Source: SFEB01 sp964612455 (GTDB lineage: Bacteria > Bacillota > Clostridia > Christensenellales > CAG-314). Taken from it: 50,961 nucleotides of DNA. Numbering within the stretch: position 1 is the stretch's first letter; every line of letters begins with the position of its first letter. Positions 7,284 to 16,180 of the stretch are shown here, piece after piece. The notes under the pieces are model-generated. The model did no database searches. It worked only from the letters and a program-made list of their open reading frames with translations, and was not told the origin of the DNA. The stretch is from NCBI GenBank assembly GCA_964612455.1, contig CAZTCB010000005.1, positions 1-50,961 on the forward strand, written 5' to 3'. The position numbers and the translations under genes were made by a program.

Positions 7284-8387
7284 ATGAAATTGATTTGCGA
7301 AGGTATAGATTTAAGCGACGCTATAAATAAAGCAAGCAGAGCACTGCCTGCCAAAGCCGTCAATCCCGTACTCGAAGGAGTTTTTTTAACCGCTAAGGGA
7401 AACACTCTCACCGTGTACGCGTCGGATACCGAAATATCTATAAAGAAAACGATAAACGCCGATATCATAGAAGAAGGGACGGCACTTTTGCCGGGTAGAT
7501 TTTTCGGTGAATATATGCGTAAACTATCCGACCAACAGGTAGAGTTGTTTACAAACGAAAAAAATCAGCTACGTATCAAATACGGCGACAGCGAAGGATT
7601 CGTGCAGTTGCTCGACAAGACGGAATATCCTTTCGCCGAGCAAGAAAAAGGCGATTATAAAGTAACGATTTTACAAAAAGACATTAAAGACGCGATAGAA
7701 AAAACGATATTTTCAGTCGCTCAGGACGACACCCGTCCCGTATTAAAAGGCTGTTTAATGGAGCTTGACGGCAAAAGAATGACTATGGTCGCGCTTGACG
7801 GGTATCGCCTTGCTTTAATAAAAAAACCGTTAACGGAAGAAATAGCGGCAAAAAACGTCATCGTACCCGCAAGGAGTCTTTACGAGGCGTCGAGATTAAT
7901 GGACAGTCAGGATAAACAAGCCGAAATATACGTAACCGGCAAGAGAATAGTTTTTGACTTGCAGGACGCTGAGGTTACCGCGCATCTAATCAACGGCGAG
8001 TTTGTCAACTATCGCCAGATTTTACCGGACAACTACGTCACCAACGTAACGGTAAATAAAAAACTGTTTGAAGAGAGCCTTGACAGAGCGGGATTGGCAA
8101 GCCGTCAGGAAAAAAACAATCTCATTAAACTCGAAGTAAAAGAAAAAGTAATAACGATAAGCGCAACGTCCGAGTTAAGCAACGTAAAAGAAAACCTTGC
8201 GATAAACCTCAAAGGTAAAGATATTACCATTGCGTTTAACGCAAAGTATCTCGCCGATTGCTTGAGGGTGATGGAAAACGAGTTTATAAAAATCAATTTC
8301 ACCTCATCGGTTTCGAGCGCAACCATTACCCCGTGTGAATCGGACGATTGCCTATATCTCGTGTTGCCCGTCAGACTCGTAGGATAA
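7284..8387 (+). CDS. dnaN: DNA polymerase III beta subunit (sliding clamp)
   Basis: The ring-shaped processivity clamp, 367 aa, the normal length, with three tandem clamp domains. Typical features are the N-terminal MKLICEGIDLSDAINKASRA, the central YPFAEQEKGDYKVT, and the C-terminal LVLPVRLVG (canonical ...LPMRL). The start is the ATG at 7284, preceded by aaaggagg; the frame is open further upstream but that part reads as non-coding oriC DNA. It begins a plus-strand run with rpmH, not with recF/gyrB. Confidence 0.97.
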   Translation: MKLICEGIDLSDAINKASRALPAKAVNPVLEGVFLTAKGNTLTVYASDTEISIKKTINADIIEEGTALLPGRFFGEYMRKLSDQQVELFTNEKNQLRIKYGDSEGFVQLLDKTEYPFAEQEKGDYKVTILQKDIKDAIEKTIFSVAQDDTRPVLKGCLMELDGKRMTMVALDGYRLALIKKPLTEEIAAKNVIVPARSLYEASRLMDSQDKQAEIYVTGKRIVFDLQDAEVTAHLINGEFVNYRQILPDNYVTNVTVNKKLFEESLDRAGLASRQEKNNLIKLEVKEKVITISATSELSNVKENLAINLKGKDITIAFNAKYLADCLRVMENEFIKINFTSSVSSATITPCESDDCLYLVLPVRLVG

Positions 8388-8410
8388 AAAAAGAAAAACA
8401 AGCAAAATAA

Positions 8411-8439
8411 TTGACAAAAGCAAACAAAAACACTATAAT
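8411..8439 (+). promoter_or_regulatory. rpmH operon promoter, full consensus
   Basis: TTGACA (8411-8416), 17-nt spacer, TATAAT (8434-8439): perfect sigma-A boxes 42 nt before rpmH, as expected for a ribosomal protein gene. Confidence 0.88.
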
Positions 8440-8481
8440 GTTTCAGCTATACGTTTTAAGTAAAATACAAGGAGTAAAAAT

Positions 8482-8616
8482 ATGAAAAGAACTTATCAAC
8501 CTAAAAAAAGACAACGCAACAAAGTGCATGGATTCAGAAAGAGAATGTCCACTACCAGCGGAAGGAGAACTTTGGCTCGCAGACGCAACAAGGGACGTAA
8601 AAAACTTTCGGCGTAA
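8482..8616 (+). CDS. rpmH: 50S ribosomal protein L34
   Basis: A 44-residue very basic protein beginning MKRTYQPKKRQRNKVHGFR and ending in RRRNKGRKKLSA, the invariant L34 pattern. It sits in the classical rpmH-rnpA-yidD-yidC-jag order. Ribosome binding site aaggag is 7 nt upstream of the ATG. Strong consensus promoter upstream. Confidence 0.98.
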   Translation: MKRTYQPKKRQRNKVHGFRKRMSTTSGRRTLARRRNKGRKKLSA

Positions 8617-8619
8617 AGC

Positions 8620-8943
8620 GTGAAAAGGATATATCGCTTAAAAAGCAATCTGCAATATAAAGCGGTTTACAAAAAAGGAGCGGTAGTACAAAACAAGACA
8701 CTGACTCTTATATTTGTAAAAAACAACAACAACGTCGCAAAATTCGGATTTAATATTTCGGGAAAGTACGGCAAAGCGGTCAAGCGAAACAAACTCCGCA
8801 GACAATTGAAAGCAATATGCTCGGAGTTTGCCGCTTTTACCCGTGCCGGGCATTACGTTTTACGGCCTCGTTTTTCAGCAAGCGAAGCGCCGACTTTTGA
8901 AGTATTAAAAAACAGCGTGACGGAGTTGTTTGGGCGGATATAA
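8620..8943 (+). CDS. rnpA: ribonuclease P protein component
   Basis: The 107-residue protein subunit of RNase P, which matures tRNA 5' ends. The RNA-binding signature KRNKLRRQLKAI is at about residues 55-66, and the protein is basic as expected. The start is a GTG three bases after the rpmH stop, with no separate ribosome binding site; translational coupling to rpmH is likely. Length is slightly below the usual 110-120. Confidence 0.93.
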   Translation: MKRIYRLKSNLQYKAVYKKGAVVQNKTLTLIFVKNNNNVAKFGFNISGKYGKAVKRNKLRRQLKAICSEFAAFTRAGHYVLRPRFSASEAPTFEVLKNSVTELFGRI

Positions 8944-8944
8944 A

Positions 8945-9187
8945 ATGAAGTATATTTGTATCGCTTTGTTAAAACTTTATAAAGCGACGATAAGTAAAAT
9001 AAAACCAAAAACCTGTCGTTTTCAGCCGTCGTGTTCGGTATACTCGATGGAGAGTTTTTATAATCACGGATTTATAAAGGGGTTTTGGTTAACGGTAAAA
9101 AGACTCTTAAGGTGCAATCCGTTGTCGAAAGGCGGTTTGGATCCGACACCGTACAACTACAAGGGAGTTATTAAATGGTCAATTTAA
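8945..9187 (+). CDS. yidD: membrane protein insertion efficiency factor YidD
   Basis: 80 aa with the diagnostic CRFQPSCSVYSMESFYNHG and GGLDPTP motifs. YidD is a small membrane-associated protein helping YidC. The ATG lies one base after the rnpA stop. Its 3' end overlaps yidC by 13 nt, so the two are tightly coupled. Confidence 0.95.
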   Translation: MKYICIALLKLYKATISKIKPKTCRFQPSCSVYSMESFYNHGFIKGFWLTVKRLLRCNPLSKGGLDPTPYNYKGVIKWSI

Positions 9188-10497
9188 CGCAATTAATGAG
9201 CGTAGGTATGGACGCGGTAGTCACCACTCTTGAAAACTGGGGCGTTACCGGGCTGAATATCGATTTTGATTTTCAGGCGTCGGCAAACCTTATTTCAAAG
9301 TTGTTGATGTGGATATACGGATGGATGGGTAGTTACGGGTGGACGATAGTTTTGTTTACTCTCGTACTCAGACTGATTACGTTGCCTTTGGATTTTTGGC
9401 AAAAACTGTCAATGAAAAAAAACAGTAAGATAATGGAGGAAATAACTCCGTTTATGACGAAAATCGACAAGGCGTACGCGGACAATCCTCAGGCAGCCAA
9501 CGCCGAAAAGCAAAAGATAATGAAAAAATATCGTTACAATCCTTTTGCGTCGTGTTTACCGATGATTGTGACGATGGTTATTTTTATCGTAATGTTCAGC
9601 GGCCTCAACAACTGTAGCAGTGCGCTCAATATCAAGACGTATCAGGATATACAAGAGGCGTATCTGAGAGGATATTACTCCGTGATAACCGACGAAGCGA
9701 CAATAGCCGCACCCGTAACCGACGAAAACGGAGACGTGATAAAAAACGCGGCGGGCGAACCGACGACCTTGAGATATTTCGTAAATTGGAAAAACGAAAA
9801 AACCGACGACAACGCAAACGAATTTAGTGCAGAGGAATTAACCATTTTAAACGCAAGGTACGACGCCGTCACGCAACAAGCGGAAAAAACGGCAAAAAAA
9901 GAGGCGGTACTCAGGTTTAGTAGCAGCGGCGAAGGTTTTTTATGGATAAAGAGTTTGTGGCGCAGCGACAACTGGCAAAAAGTTTTGCCCGCGTCGGTAA
10001 CGAAATTTGCGAGTGCATTGTCGGGTAACACCGACGTGGCGGGGCTGACGAGCGAAAAAATATACGACAGCATATACGAGGCGTATACCAATCCCGAAAG
10101 TTGTTTCGACGTTGACGACGAGATAGAAGCGCAACAATTAAAACAGGTAAAAAAATCTCTCGGTTACGGTAGCGGAATGTGGAACGGTTTACTTATATTG
10201 CCGGCTCTCGCAATAGTGCTTACGTGGCTGACGACTAAAGTTTCCAACAAGAGTCAGGGTACTATGGGTACCGGAGCACAGTTGGAGTCGGCAAAGAGTC
10301 AACAAAAAACGATGACTTTTATAATGCCGATAATGATGGGTATATTTGCGTTGTTTTACTCGGCGGCGTTTGCGCTGTATCTCGTTGCGAGCAATATAAT
10401 CAATCTTTTGCTTAATCTCATCGAGATGCCGCTTGTCGAAAAAATAGCGGGAAAAACAAAAAGCGTAGTAAAAAAAGAAGCAAGTTATAGGAGATAA
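9175..10497 (+). CDS. yidC: membrane protein insertase YidC with enlarged loop
   Basis: Inserts and folds membrane proteins (YidC/Oxa1/SpoIIIJ family). Membrane segments are visible at about 52-75, with the functional arginine in VLRLITLPLD, at 125-145, 335-355 and 368-405. Residues 146-330 form a hydrophilic insert around the conserved FLWIKSLWRSDNW segment. That makes the protein 440 aa against roughly 250-290 for most Gram-positive members. No lipobox is seen at the N-terminus, which instead starts with a short amphipathic stretch. Followed by jag one base after its stop. Confidence 0.93.
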   Translation: MVNLTQLMSVGMDAVVTTLENWGVTGLNIDFDFQASANLISKLLMWIYGWMGSYGWTIVLFTLVLRLITLPLDFWQKLSMKKNSKIMEEITPFMTKIDKAYADNPQAANAEKQKIMKKYRYNPFASCLPMIVTMVIFIVMFSGLNNCSSALNIKTYQDIQEAYLRGYYSVITDEATIAAPVTDENGDVIKNAAGEPTTLRYFVNWKNEKTDDNANEFSAEELTILNARYDAVTQQAEKTAKKEAVLRFSSSGEGFLWIKSLWRSDNWQKVLPASVTKFASALSGNTDVAGLTSEKIYDSIYEAYTNPESCFDVDDEIEAQQLKQVKKSLGYGSGMWNGLLILPALAIVLTWLTTKVSNKSQGTMGTGAQLESAKSQQKTMTFIMPIMMGIFALFYSAAFALYLVASNIINLLLNLIEMPLVEKIAGKTKSVVKKEASYRR

Positions 10498-10498
10498 A

Positions 10499-11236
10499 AT
10501 GGAAAAAATAACAGTTGGCGGTAGGAATTTGCAAGCCGCAATAGCCAACGGACTCGAAAAACTGTCTGCCACTAAAGAAGAAGTAGAGTACGAAGTAATA
10601 ACCGCAGGAGGGTTGTTCAGACAGTGTAAAATCGAGATATGGAAAAAACAAACGGAAGGAGACCGTTACAGAGAATTTTTACAAACGGTACTCGATAAAG
10701 CCGGGTGGAAAGCCAACGTGGTAAAAACAGAAGACGACGATACCGTTTTACTAAACGTCGAAAGCGAAGAAAGCGGCGATATAATAGGTCACAGAGGCGA
10801 CGTGCTCGAGAGTCTCAGGTTTTTGACCGCGGTCACCGCGCGTATAAGAGACGGGCAAAAACAAGTAATCGTAGATTGCAACGATTATCGCGCAAGACGG
10901 GCGAAAACGTTGGAAAAACTCGCGAAAAATCTCGAACAAAAGGTGGTCAGGACGGGTAAAAAATCTCGCCTCGAACCGATGAATTCTTACGAAAGGCGCA
11001 TTATCCACACGACGTTGAAAAACAGTGAAAAGGTCGAAACGCACAGCGAGGGAGCGGAGCCGTTCAGGTACGTCGTCATTCAAAAAAAATATCGCGAAAA
11101 AAACGACGGTTACTCCGCGACGGCAAGAGATTATTCCGACGTTGACGCCGATGAGACGCAGGCGACCGACCGTCCCAAGCGTAAACAGCTCACTTTCGTC
11201 TATCGCACCAAACCGAAAAAGAAGTTTATGAAGTAG
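10499..11236 (+). CDS. jag: RNA-binding protein Jag/KhpB
   Basis: 245 aa in three parts: a Jag-N domain (residues 1-50, EVEYEVI), a KH domain with the IGHRGD loop at about 97-102, and an R3H domain (ERRIIHTTLKN...THSEGAEPFRYVVI, 166-198). An acidic-to-basic tail follows. It binds RNA and is linked to cell division and, with SpoIIIJ, sporulation in Firmicutes. The stop codon lies within a terminator stem. Confidence 0.95.
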   Translation: MEKITVGGRNLQAAIANGLEKLSATKEEVEYEVITAGGLFRQCKIEIWKKQTEGDRYREFLQTVLDKAGWKANVVKTEDDDTVLLNVESEESGDIIGHRGDVLESLRFLTAVTARIRDGQKQVIVDCNDYRARRAKTLEKLAKNLEQKVVRTGKKSRLEPMNSYERRIIHTTLKNSEKVETHSEGAEPFRYVVIQKKYREKNDGYSATARDYSDVDADETQATDRPKRKQLTFVYRTKPKKKFMK

Positions 11237-11257
11237 GCGATTTTGCCTACTTTTTTT
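11231..11257 (+). terminator. terminator overlapping the jag stop codon
   Basis: Stem aagtaggc / gcctactt (8 bp, 6-nt loop) plus a T run. The TAG stop of jag is within the left arm. Confidence 0.85.
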
Positions 11258-11285
11258 ATAAAAAAATTTATTTTCGGAGAAAAAA

Positions 11286-12590
11286 ATGCAAGAAAAAATT
11301 TTCGCACTCGCCACGGCAGCGGGAAAAAGCGCGATTGCGGTGATACGTCTTAGCGGAGATGGGACGAAAGAAGAACTAAAAAAAATATTTAAACCTTTTC
11401 CCGTCGCACCAAACGTTTTAAAGCGCGGCGAATTGATTTTGGACGGATTGACAGATACGGCGATGTTGGTGTATTTTGACGCGCCAAAGAGCTACACGGG
11501 TGAAGAAATGGCAGAAATACACCTGCACGGAAACATGCCTCTCGTGAGGTTGCTTTCCGAAAAACTGTTTTCGCTCGGATTCAGGACTGCCGACAACGGA
11601 GAGTTTACCAAGCGCGCTTACGTCAACGGAAAAACCAATCTTGCGGCGGCGGAGGGACTTGCGGACCTCGTCAACGCAGAGAGTTTTGCGGCTTTACGCG
11701 CGGCGGGTATCATCGCGCGCGGCGAATTGGGAAAGAAAGCAGACGAAATTCAATCGGGGCTCACCGATTGTCTTGCGCGGCTCGAGGCGGCGCTCGACTA
11801 CCCAGAGGAGGACCTCGAAGGCGTCGAAATGCCCGAAGTGGAAAAAATACTCGTCGGACAAAAAGAAAAAATAGAAGATTTACTCGGTACCGTAGCACGA
11901 GGAAAAACGGCTAAATACGGCGTACGGGTAGCAATCGTAGGTAACGTAAACGTCGGAAAGAGCAGTTTACTCAATGCGTTGGTAGGGTACGAGCGCGCTA
12001 TCGTTTCGTCGGTACAGGGTACTACGAGAGATACGATAGAAGAAAGCGCGGATATCAACGGAGTAAAGTTTACGTTTGTGGACACCGCGGGGCAAAGAGA
12101 AACGGACGACGAAATAGAGATGCTCGGCGTGCGTCGCGCAAGACAGGCAATGGACGACGCCGACATGATTATTTTCGTTTCGGACGACGATACGCAAAGT
12201 CCCGATTGGTTAAAAAAGACGACGGTGCCCGTGATTTTTGTCAAGAGCAAGGGAGACGTCGACGGGACAAAAAACAACGCCGATATAGTTGTTTCGAGCA
12301 AGACGGGTAAAAATATAGAGGAATTAAAAAAACAGATTTTCGACGTGGCGGGCGGCAGCGACGTGATTGCCGCGCCTATTTTAATAACCAATCGACGTCA
12401 CGAAGAAAGTTTAATCGAGGCGGACGGGTGCATTAAAGAAGCGATATCTTCGATACGCGACGGTGTTACCGCCGACGTGACGGCAGCCGCAATACGCAGG
12501 GCATGGCAATATGTCGGGCAGATTACCGGCAATACCGACGCGCAGATAGTGGTGGACGCGATATTTTCAAAGTTTTGTCTCGGAAAGTGA
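11286..12590 (+). CDS. mnmE: tRNA modification GTPase MnmE
   Basis: With MnmG, installs the 5-carboxymethylaminomethyl group on U34 of tRNAs. N-terminal folate-binding domain (IFALATAAGKSAIAVIRLSG) to about residue 115, then the helical domain with an embedded G domain. G1 is GNVNVGKSS (about 218-226), G3 DTAGQRE (about 263). The C-terminal catalytic cysteine is present in CLGK. The G4 position reads SKGD instead of NKxD. 434 aa, slightly short. Ribosome binding site cggaga. Confidence 0.96.
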   Translation: MQEKIFALATAAGKSAIAVIRLSGDGTKEELKKIFKPFPVAPNVLKRGELILDGLTDTAMLVYFDAPKSYTGEEMAEIHLHGNMPLVRLLSEKLFSLGFRTADNGEFTKRAYVNGKTNLAAAEGLADLVNAESFAALRAAGIIARGELGKKADEIQSGLTDCLARLEAALDYPEEDLEGVEMPEVEKILVGQKEKIEDLLGTVARGKTAKYGVRVAIVGNVNVGKSSLLNALVGYERAIVSSVQGTTRDTIEESADINGVKFTFVDTAGQRETDDEIEMLGVRRARQAMDDADMIIFVSDDDTQSPDWLKKTTVPVIFVKSKGDVDGTKNNADIVVSSKTGKNIEELKKQIFDVAGGSDVIAAPILITNRRHEESLIEADGCIKEAISSIRDGVTADVTAAAIRRAWQYVGQITGNTDAQIVVDAIFSKFCLGK

Positions 12591-12647
12591 TATCGCGGGG
12601 CAAAAAAAATACCGAGCACACAAAGTAAAAAAAAAGAAAAAAACGAT

Positions 12648-14519
12648 ATGCAATACGACGACGATTTTATTTTCGATACGATAGTTATAGGAGCGGGGCA
12701 TGCCGGGTGCGAAGCCGCCCTCGCATGCGCTCGGCTCGGTAAAAAAACGCTTTGTCTTGCGACCAATCTCGACACGGTGGCGTACCTTGCCTGCAATCCG
12801 AGTATAGGCGGCACGGCGAAAGGACAGATTGTCAAAGAGATAGACGCGCTGGGCGGAGAGATGGCTGTCAACGCCGACAAAAGTTTGTTGCAACTGAGAA
12901 TGCTCAACCGTTCTAAGGGACCGGCGGTGTATAGTCCGCGCGCACAGGTGGACAAAAACAAATATCACGCCGAAATGAAACGTACTCTCGAGCGCACTCC
13001 GAAACTTTTTTTAAGGCAAGGCGAGGCAAAAACTCTCGAAAAAACCCAAGACGGCGGGTATCGGGTGACGATTGCCAACGGGCAAACGTATTACGGCAGG
13101 ACGGTTACGGTGGCTACGGGCGTGTACCTTAACGGCAAAACGATAACGGGCAGTCTCGAGAAAGAAAGCGGACCAAACGGTTTCGCGTCCGCATGCGGAC
13201 TGACGGACAGTTTGCGTAATCTCGGTTTTGTCGTCAGGCGGTTTAAAACGGGCACACCCGCGCGGGTAAACGCTCGCAGTATAGATTTTGACCGCCTCGA
13301 AAGGCAGGACGGAGATATCGACATGCCGCCGTTTAGTTTTATCGACGATTTTAAAAACACGGCGGGGCAACCGTGCTATCTGACGTGGACCACGGCAAAG
13401 ACGAAAGAGATTATTCTTGCCAACAAAAGCGCGGCGCCGGTGTTCAGCGGCGCGATAAAAGGAGTGGGACCGAGGTATTGTCCGTCGATAGAGGACAAAG
13501 TGGTGCGTTTTGCCGACAAAGAGAGGCATCAGATTTTTTTGGAGCCAGAAGGAGCGGATACCGACGAGTATTACGTACAAGGCGTATCGAGCAGCATGCC
13601 CGCCGACGTGCAGTATCGGATTTATCGCTCGATAGAAGGGTTGGAGAGAGTAGAAATCATGCGTGACGCTTATGCGATAGAGTACGATTGCATAGATTCT
13701 ACCGCGTTGTATCCGTCGCTTATGTCCAAGTCGCACGAAGGGTTGTTTTTTGCGGGGCAAATCAACGGGACGAGCGGATACGAGGAGGCGGCGGGACAAG
13801 GTCTCGTGGCGGGTATCAACGCCGCACGGTACATAGACGGAAAAAAACCGCTTGTTCTTCGCAGAGACGAGGCGTATATAGGCGTACTTATCGACGACCT
13901 CACCACCAAAGGCACGGACGAGCCGTACCGAATGATGACGGGCAGGGCGGAATATCGATTAATATTGCGGCAGGACAACGCCGACGTGAGACTCACGGAA
14001 ATCGGCAGACAAATCGGTCTGGTCGACGACACCCGTTATCAGGTGTTTAAGCAAAAACTTGCTCGTCTCGACAAAGCTCGGGAGATGTTGAACCGCGTTT
14101 TAAAACCGAGCGAAATCAACGGTTTGCTGGAGAAAAAGGGCGAACCGCTCACGGTAACGGGTATACCCGTACGTGCCGTGTTAAAGCGCGCGACCGTTCG
14201 CATTGCGGATTTGGCGGACTGCGGATTGTTTGAAACGTTTTCGCCGGACGTGCTCGAGCAGATAGAAATAGAAGCCAAGTACGAGGGGTATATATCCAAG
14301 GAAAAATCAGCGATAGAGGCTGCCGCCAAGACCGAAAACAAGCCCTTGCCTGCCGACGTAAACTACGACGAGATAAAGGGGCTAAGACTGGAGGCGCGGC
14401 AAAAATTAAACGCGATAAAACCGCTGACGCTCGGACAGGCGGCGCGTATCAGCGGAGTCAGCCCCGCCGACGTGACGGTGCTGGCAATATATCTCGGCGG
14501 GAGGAAAAACGATGAATGA
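12648..14519 (+). CDS. mnmG: tRNA uridine-5-carboxymethylaminomethyl(34) synthesis enzyme MnmG
   Basis: FAD-dependent partner of MnmE. FAD-binding GAGHAGCEAA lies at about 15-24, with the family signatures ACNPSIGGTAKGQ (about 48-60) and GTSGYEEAAGQGL (about 375). 623 aa matches the family. 57 nt separate it from mnmE, with only an A-rich weak ribosome binding site. The stop overlaps the rsmG start by 8 nt. Confidence 0.97.
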   Translation: MQYDDDFIFDTIVIGAGHAGCEAALACARLGKKTLCLATNLDTVAYLACNPSIGGTAKGQIVKEIDALGGEMAVNADKSLLQLRMLNRSKGPAVYSPRAQVDKNKYHAEMKRTLERTPKLFLRQGEAKTLEKTQDGGYRVTIANGQTYYGRTVTVATGVYLNGKTITGSLEKESGPNGFASACGLTDSLRNLGFVVRRFKTGTPARVNARSIDFDRLERQDGDIDMPPFSFIDDFKNTAGQPCYLTWTTAKTKEIILANKSAAPVFSGAIKGVGPRYCPSIEDKVVRFADKERHQIFLEPEGADTDEYYVQGVSSSMPADVQYRIYRSIEGLERVEIMRDAYAIEYDCIDSTALYPSLMSKSHEGLFFAGQINGTSGYEEAAGQGLVAGINAARYIDGKKPLVLRRDEAYIGVLIDDLTTKGTDEPYRMMTGRAEYRLILRQDNADVRLTEIGRQIGLVDDTRYQVFKQKLARLDKAREMLNRVLKPSEINGLLEKKGEPLTVTGIPVRAVLKRATVRIADLADCGLFETFSPDVLEQIEIEAKYEGYISKEKSAIEAAAKTENKPLPADVNYDEIKGLRLEARQKLNAIKPLTLGQAARISGVSPADVTVLAIYLGGRKNDE

Positions 14520-15258
14520 GCGTACCCCGTGTGCCGACAACCGCACGATAAAAACGGAATGGACGCCGTCGGAAGTGACAGAGGTTTTTAAAAAATACGA
14601 GTTGCCGATTACGGAAGAAAAAGCGCAAAAACTGTGCGTTTTCGGCGCTTTTTTGCAAGAAAAAAACGCATCCGTCAACCTGACCGCCATTACCGAAAAG
14701 GGAGAAATTATTTTAAAACATTTCGTCGACAGCGCGAAAGCGGCGCGGTTTATTCCCGAAGGCGCGGATTTGGTCGACGTGGGGTGCGGCGCGGGTTTTC
14801 CTTCCGTCGTGTTAAAAATATTGCGCGACGATGTCACGGTGACGTGCGTCGACTCGGTGGGTAAAAAAACGGAGTTTGTCAGAGAGGTTGCGGCAAGGAC
14901 GGGTGTCGATTGTCGGGTGCTGCATATGCGAGCGGAGGAACTTGCCGAAAAAAATCGCGAGGGTTTTTCGGTCGCCTGTGCCAGAGCGGTCGCACCGCTA
15001 CCGACGTTGCTCGAGTATCTTGCTCCGTTGGTAAAAAAAGGCGGCAAAATAGTTGCCCTCAAGGGAGCGAGCGGCGAGCAGGAAAGGGACGCGGCGAAAC
15101 CCGCGCGAGTCGAGTTTGGGTTGGACGTGCCGATTACCGTGGATTTTTCGCTTGGCGGGGACAGGCGCACGATTTTGGTGTACGAAAAAATCGCATCGAC
15201 GCCGGCAAAGTATCCGAGAGGACAAAACGCACCGCGAAAAGCGCCGATTTTAAAATAA
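14512..15258 (+). CDS. rsmG: 16S rRNA m7G527 methyltransferase RsmG
   Basis: 248 aa. Motif I VDVGCGAGFPSV (about 87-98) binds S-adenosylmethionine. NLTAITEKGEIILKHFVDS matches the conserved N-terminal RsmG motif, and ARAVAPLPTLLEYLAPL the C-terminal one. It overlaps mnmG and is translationally coupled. The tail (APRKAPILK) ends in a sequence repeated just beyond the stop. Confidence 0.95.
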   Translation: MNERTPCADNRTIKTEWTPSEVTEVFKKYELPITEEKAQKLCVFGAFLQEKNASVNLTAITEKGEIILKHFVDSAKAARFIPEGADLVDVGCGAGFPSVVLKILRDDVTVTCVDSVGKKTEFVREVAARTGVDCRVLHMRAEELAEKNREGFSVACARAVAPLPTLLEYLAPLVKKGGKIVALKGASGEQERDAAKPARVEFGLDVPITVDFSLGGDRRTILVYEKIASTPAKYPRGQNAPRKAPILK

Positions 15259-15279
15259 AACGCGAAAAGCGCCGATTTT
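15233..15279 (+). repeat. 19-nt direct repeat at the rsmG stop
   Basis: cgcgaaaagcgccgatttt occurs at 15233-15251, within the last codons of rsmG, and at 15261-15279, just after it. Each copy contains a small cgc/gcg hairpin; the second is followed by more T and may act as a weak terminator. Confidence 0.6.
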
Positions 15280-15292
15280 TTTTCAATAAAGG

Positions 15293-15321
15293 TTGCTTGT
15301 ATAAAAATTTTGTGCTACAAT
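15293..15321 (+). promoter_or_regulatory. parA-parB promoter
   Basis: TTGCTT (15293-15298), 17-nt spacer, TACAAT (15316-15321), about 90 nt before parA. Confidence 0.65.
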
Positions 15322-15409
15322 TTTTTATATAGGTAAAAGAGGCGAATTTCGTCGAAAAAAGAGAAAAAAACAGACGTCGTAAACGTTCGGAAGAAAAAAG
15401 GTAAAGATT

Positions 15410-16180
15410 ATGTCAAAAATTATCGCCATCAGCAATCAAAAAGGCGGGGTAGGCAAGACCACTACCGCCATCAACATGTCGGCTTGCATTGCCGCCACGG
15501 GGAGAAAAGTCCTGCTCGTAGACCTCGATCCGCAAGGCAACGCCACCACGGGTATCGGTATCGACAAGAGCAAGTTGAAAAAGAACATTTACGACGTGCT
15601 CATCGACAACGATACGGTTGCCAACGTCGTGTTGCCCACGCAGGTCGAAAACCTCGATTTGCTGCCGTGCAACAAAGACCTCGTAGGCGCGGAGATACCT
15701 ATGAGCGGGTTTAACAAGAGGGAGTTTGTGTTAAAAACCGCGCTCGAGAGCGTTTCGGACAAATACGACTACGTCTTTATTGATTGTCCGCCGTCCCTCG
15801 GATTGCTTACTCTCAACGCCCTCACGGCGTGCGACGGGGTGATTATACCCATACAAAGCGAGTTTTTCGCACTCGAGGGGCTTAGTCAGCTGATATATAC
15901 CATTCGTCTCGTTACCAAGCGTACCAATCCCGACCTCAAGGTCAAGGGCGTCGTGATGACGATGTACGACAGCCGCAGTATCTTGACGAGACAAGTCACG
16001 GCGGAAATTCAAAAATACTTTGGCGCGGCGGTGTATACGGTACCCGTCCCGCGTAATATCAAGGTTACGGAGGCTCCGAGTTTCGGCGTACCCGTGTCCG
16101 TCCATGCTCCGCGCAGCAGCGGAGCGGTTGCGTACCAGAGGATAACGCAACAGTTTTTAGCGAAAGAGGAGGGTAACTAA
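15410..16180 (+). CDS. parA: chromosome-partitioning ATPase ParA/Soj
   Basis: 256 aa, the usual length of Soj. Deviant Walker A KGGVGKTTT at about 11-19 with the signature lysine, Walker A' VDLDPQGNATTG at 38-49, and Walker B YVFIDCPPSLGLLTLNAL at about 120. Forms a nucleoid-bound ATP sandwich dimer regulated by ParB. The parB start codon directly abuts its stop. Confidence 0.97.
   Translation: MSKIIAISNQKGGVGKTTTAINMSACIAATGRKVLLVDLDPQGNATTGIGIDKSKLKKNIYDVLIDNDTVANVVLPTQVENLDLLPCNKDLVGAEIPMSGFNKREFVLKTALESVSDKYDYVFIDCPPSLGLLTLNALTACDGVIIPIQSEFFALEGLSQLIYTIRLVTKRTNPDLKVKGVVMTMYDSRSILTRQVTAEIQKYFGAAVYTVPVPRNIKVTEAPSFGVPVSVHAPRSSGAVAYQRITQQFLAKEEGN

Noticed and set aside
11967..12391. Long antisense frames inside mnmE, mnmG, yidC, metG and other genes
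   Set aside because: Shadow frames of strongly supported genes in GC-richer coding DNA, without start signals or recognisable domains.
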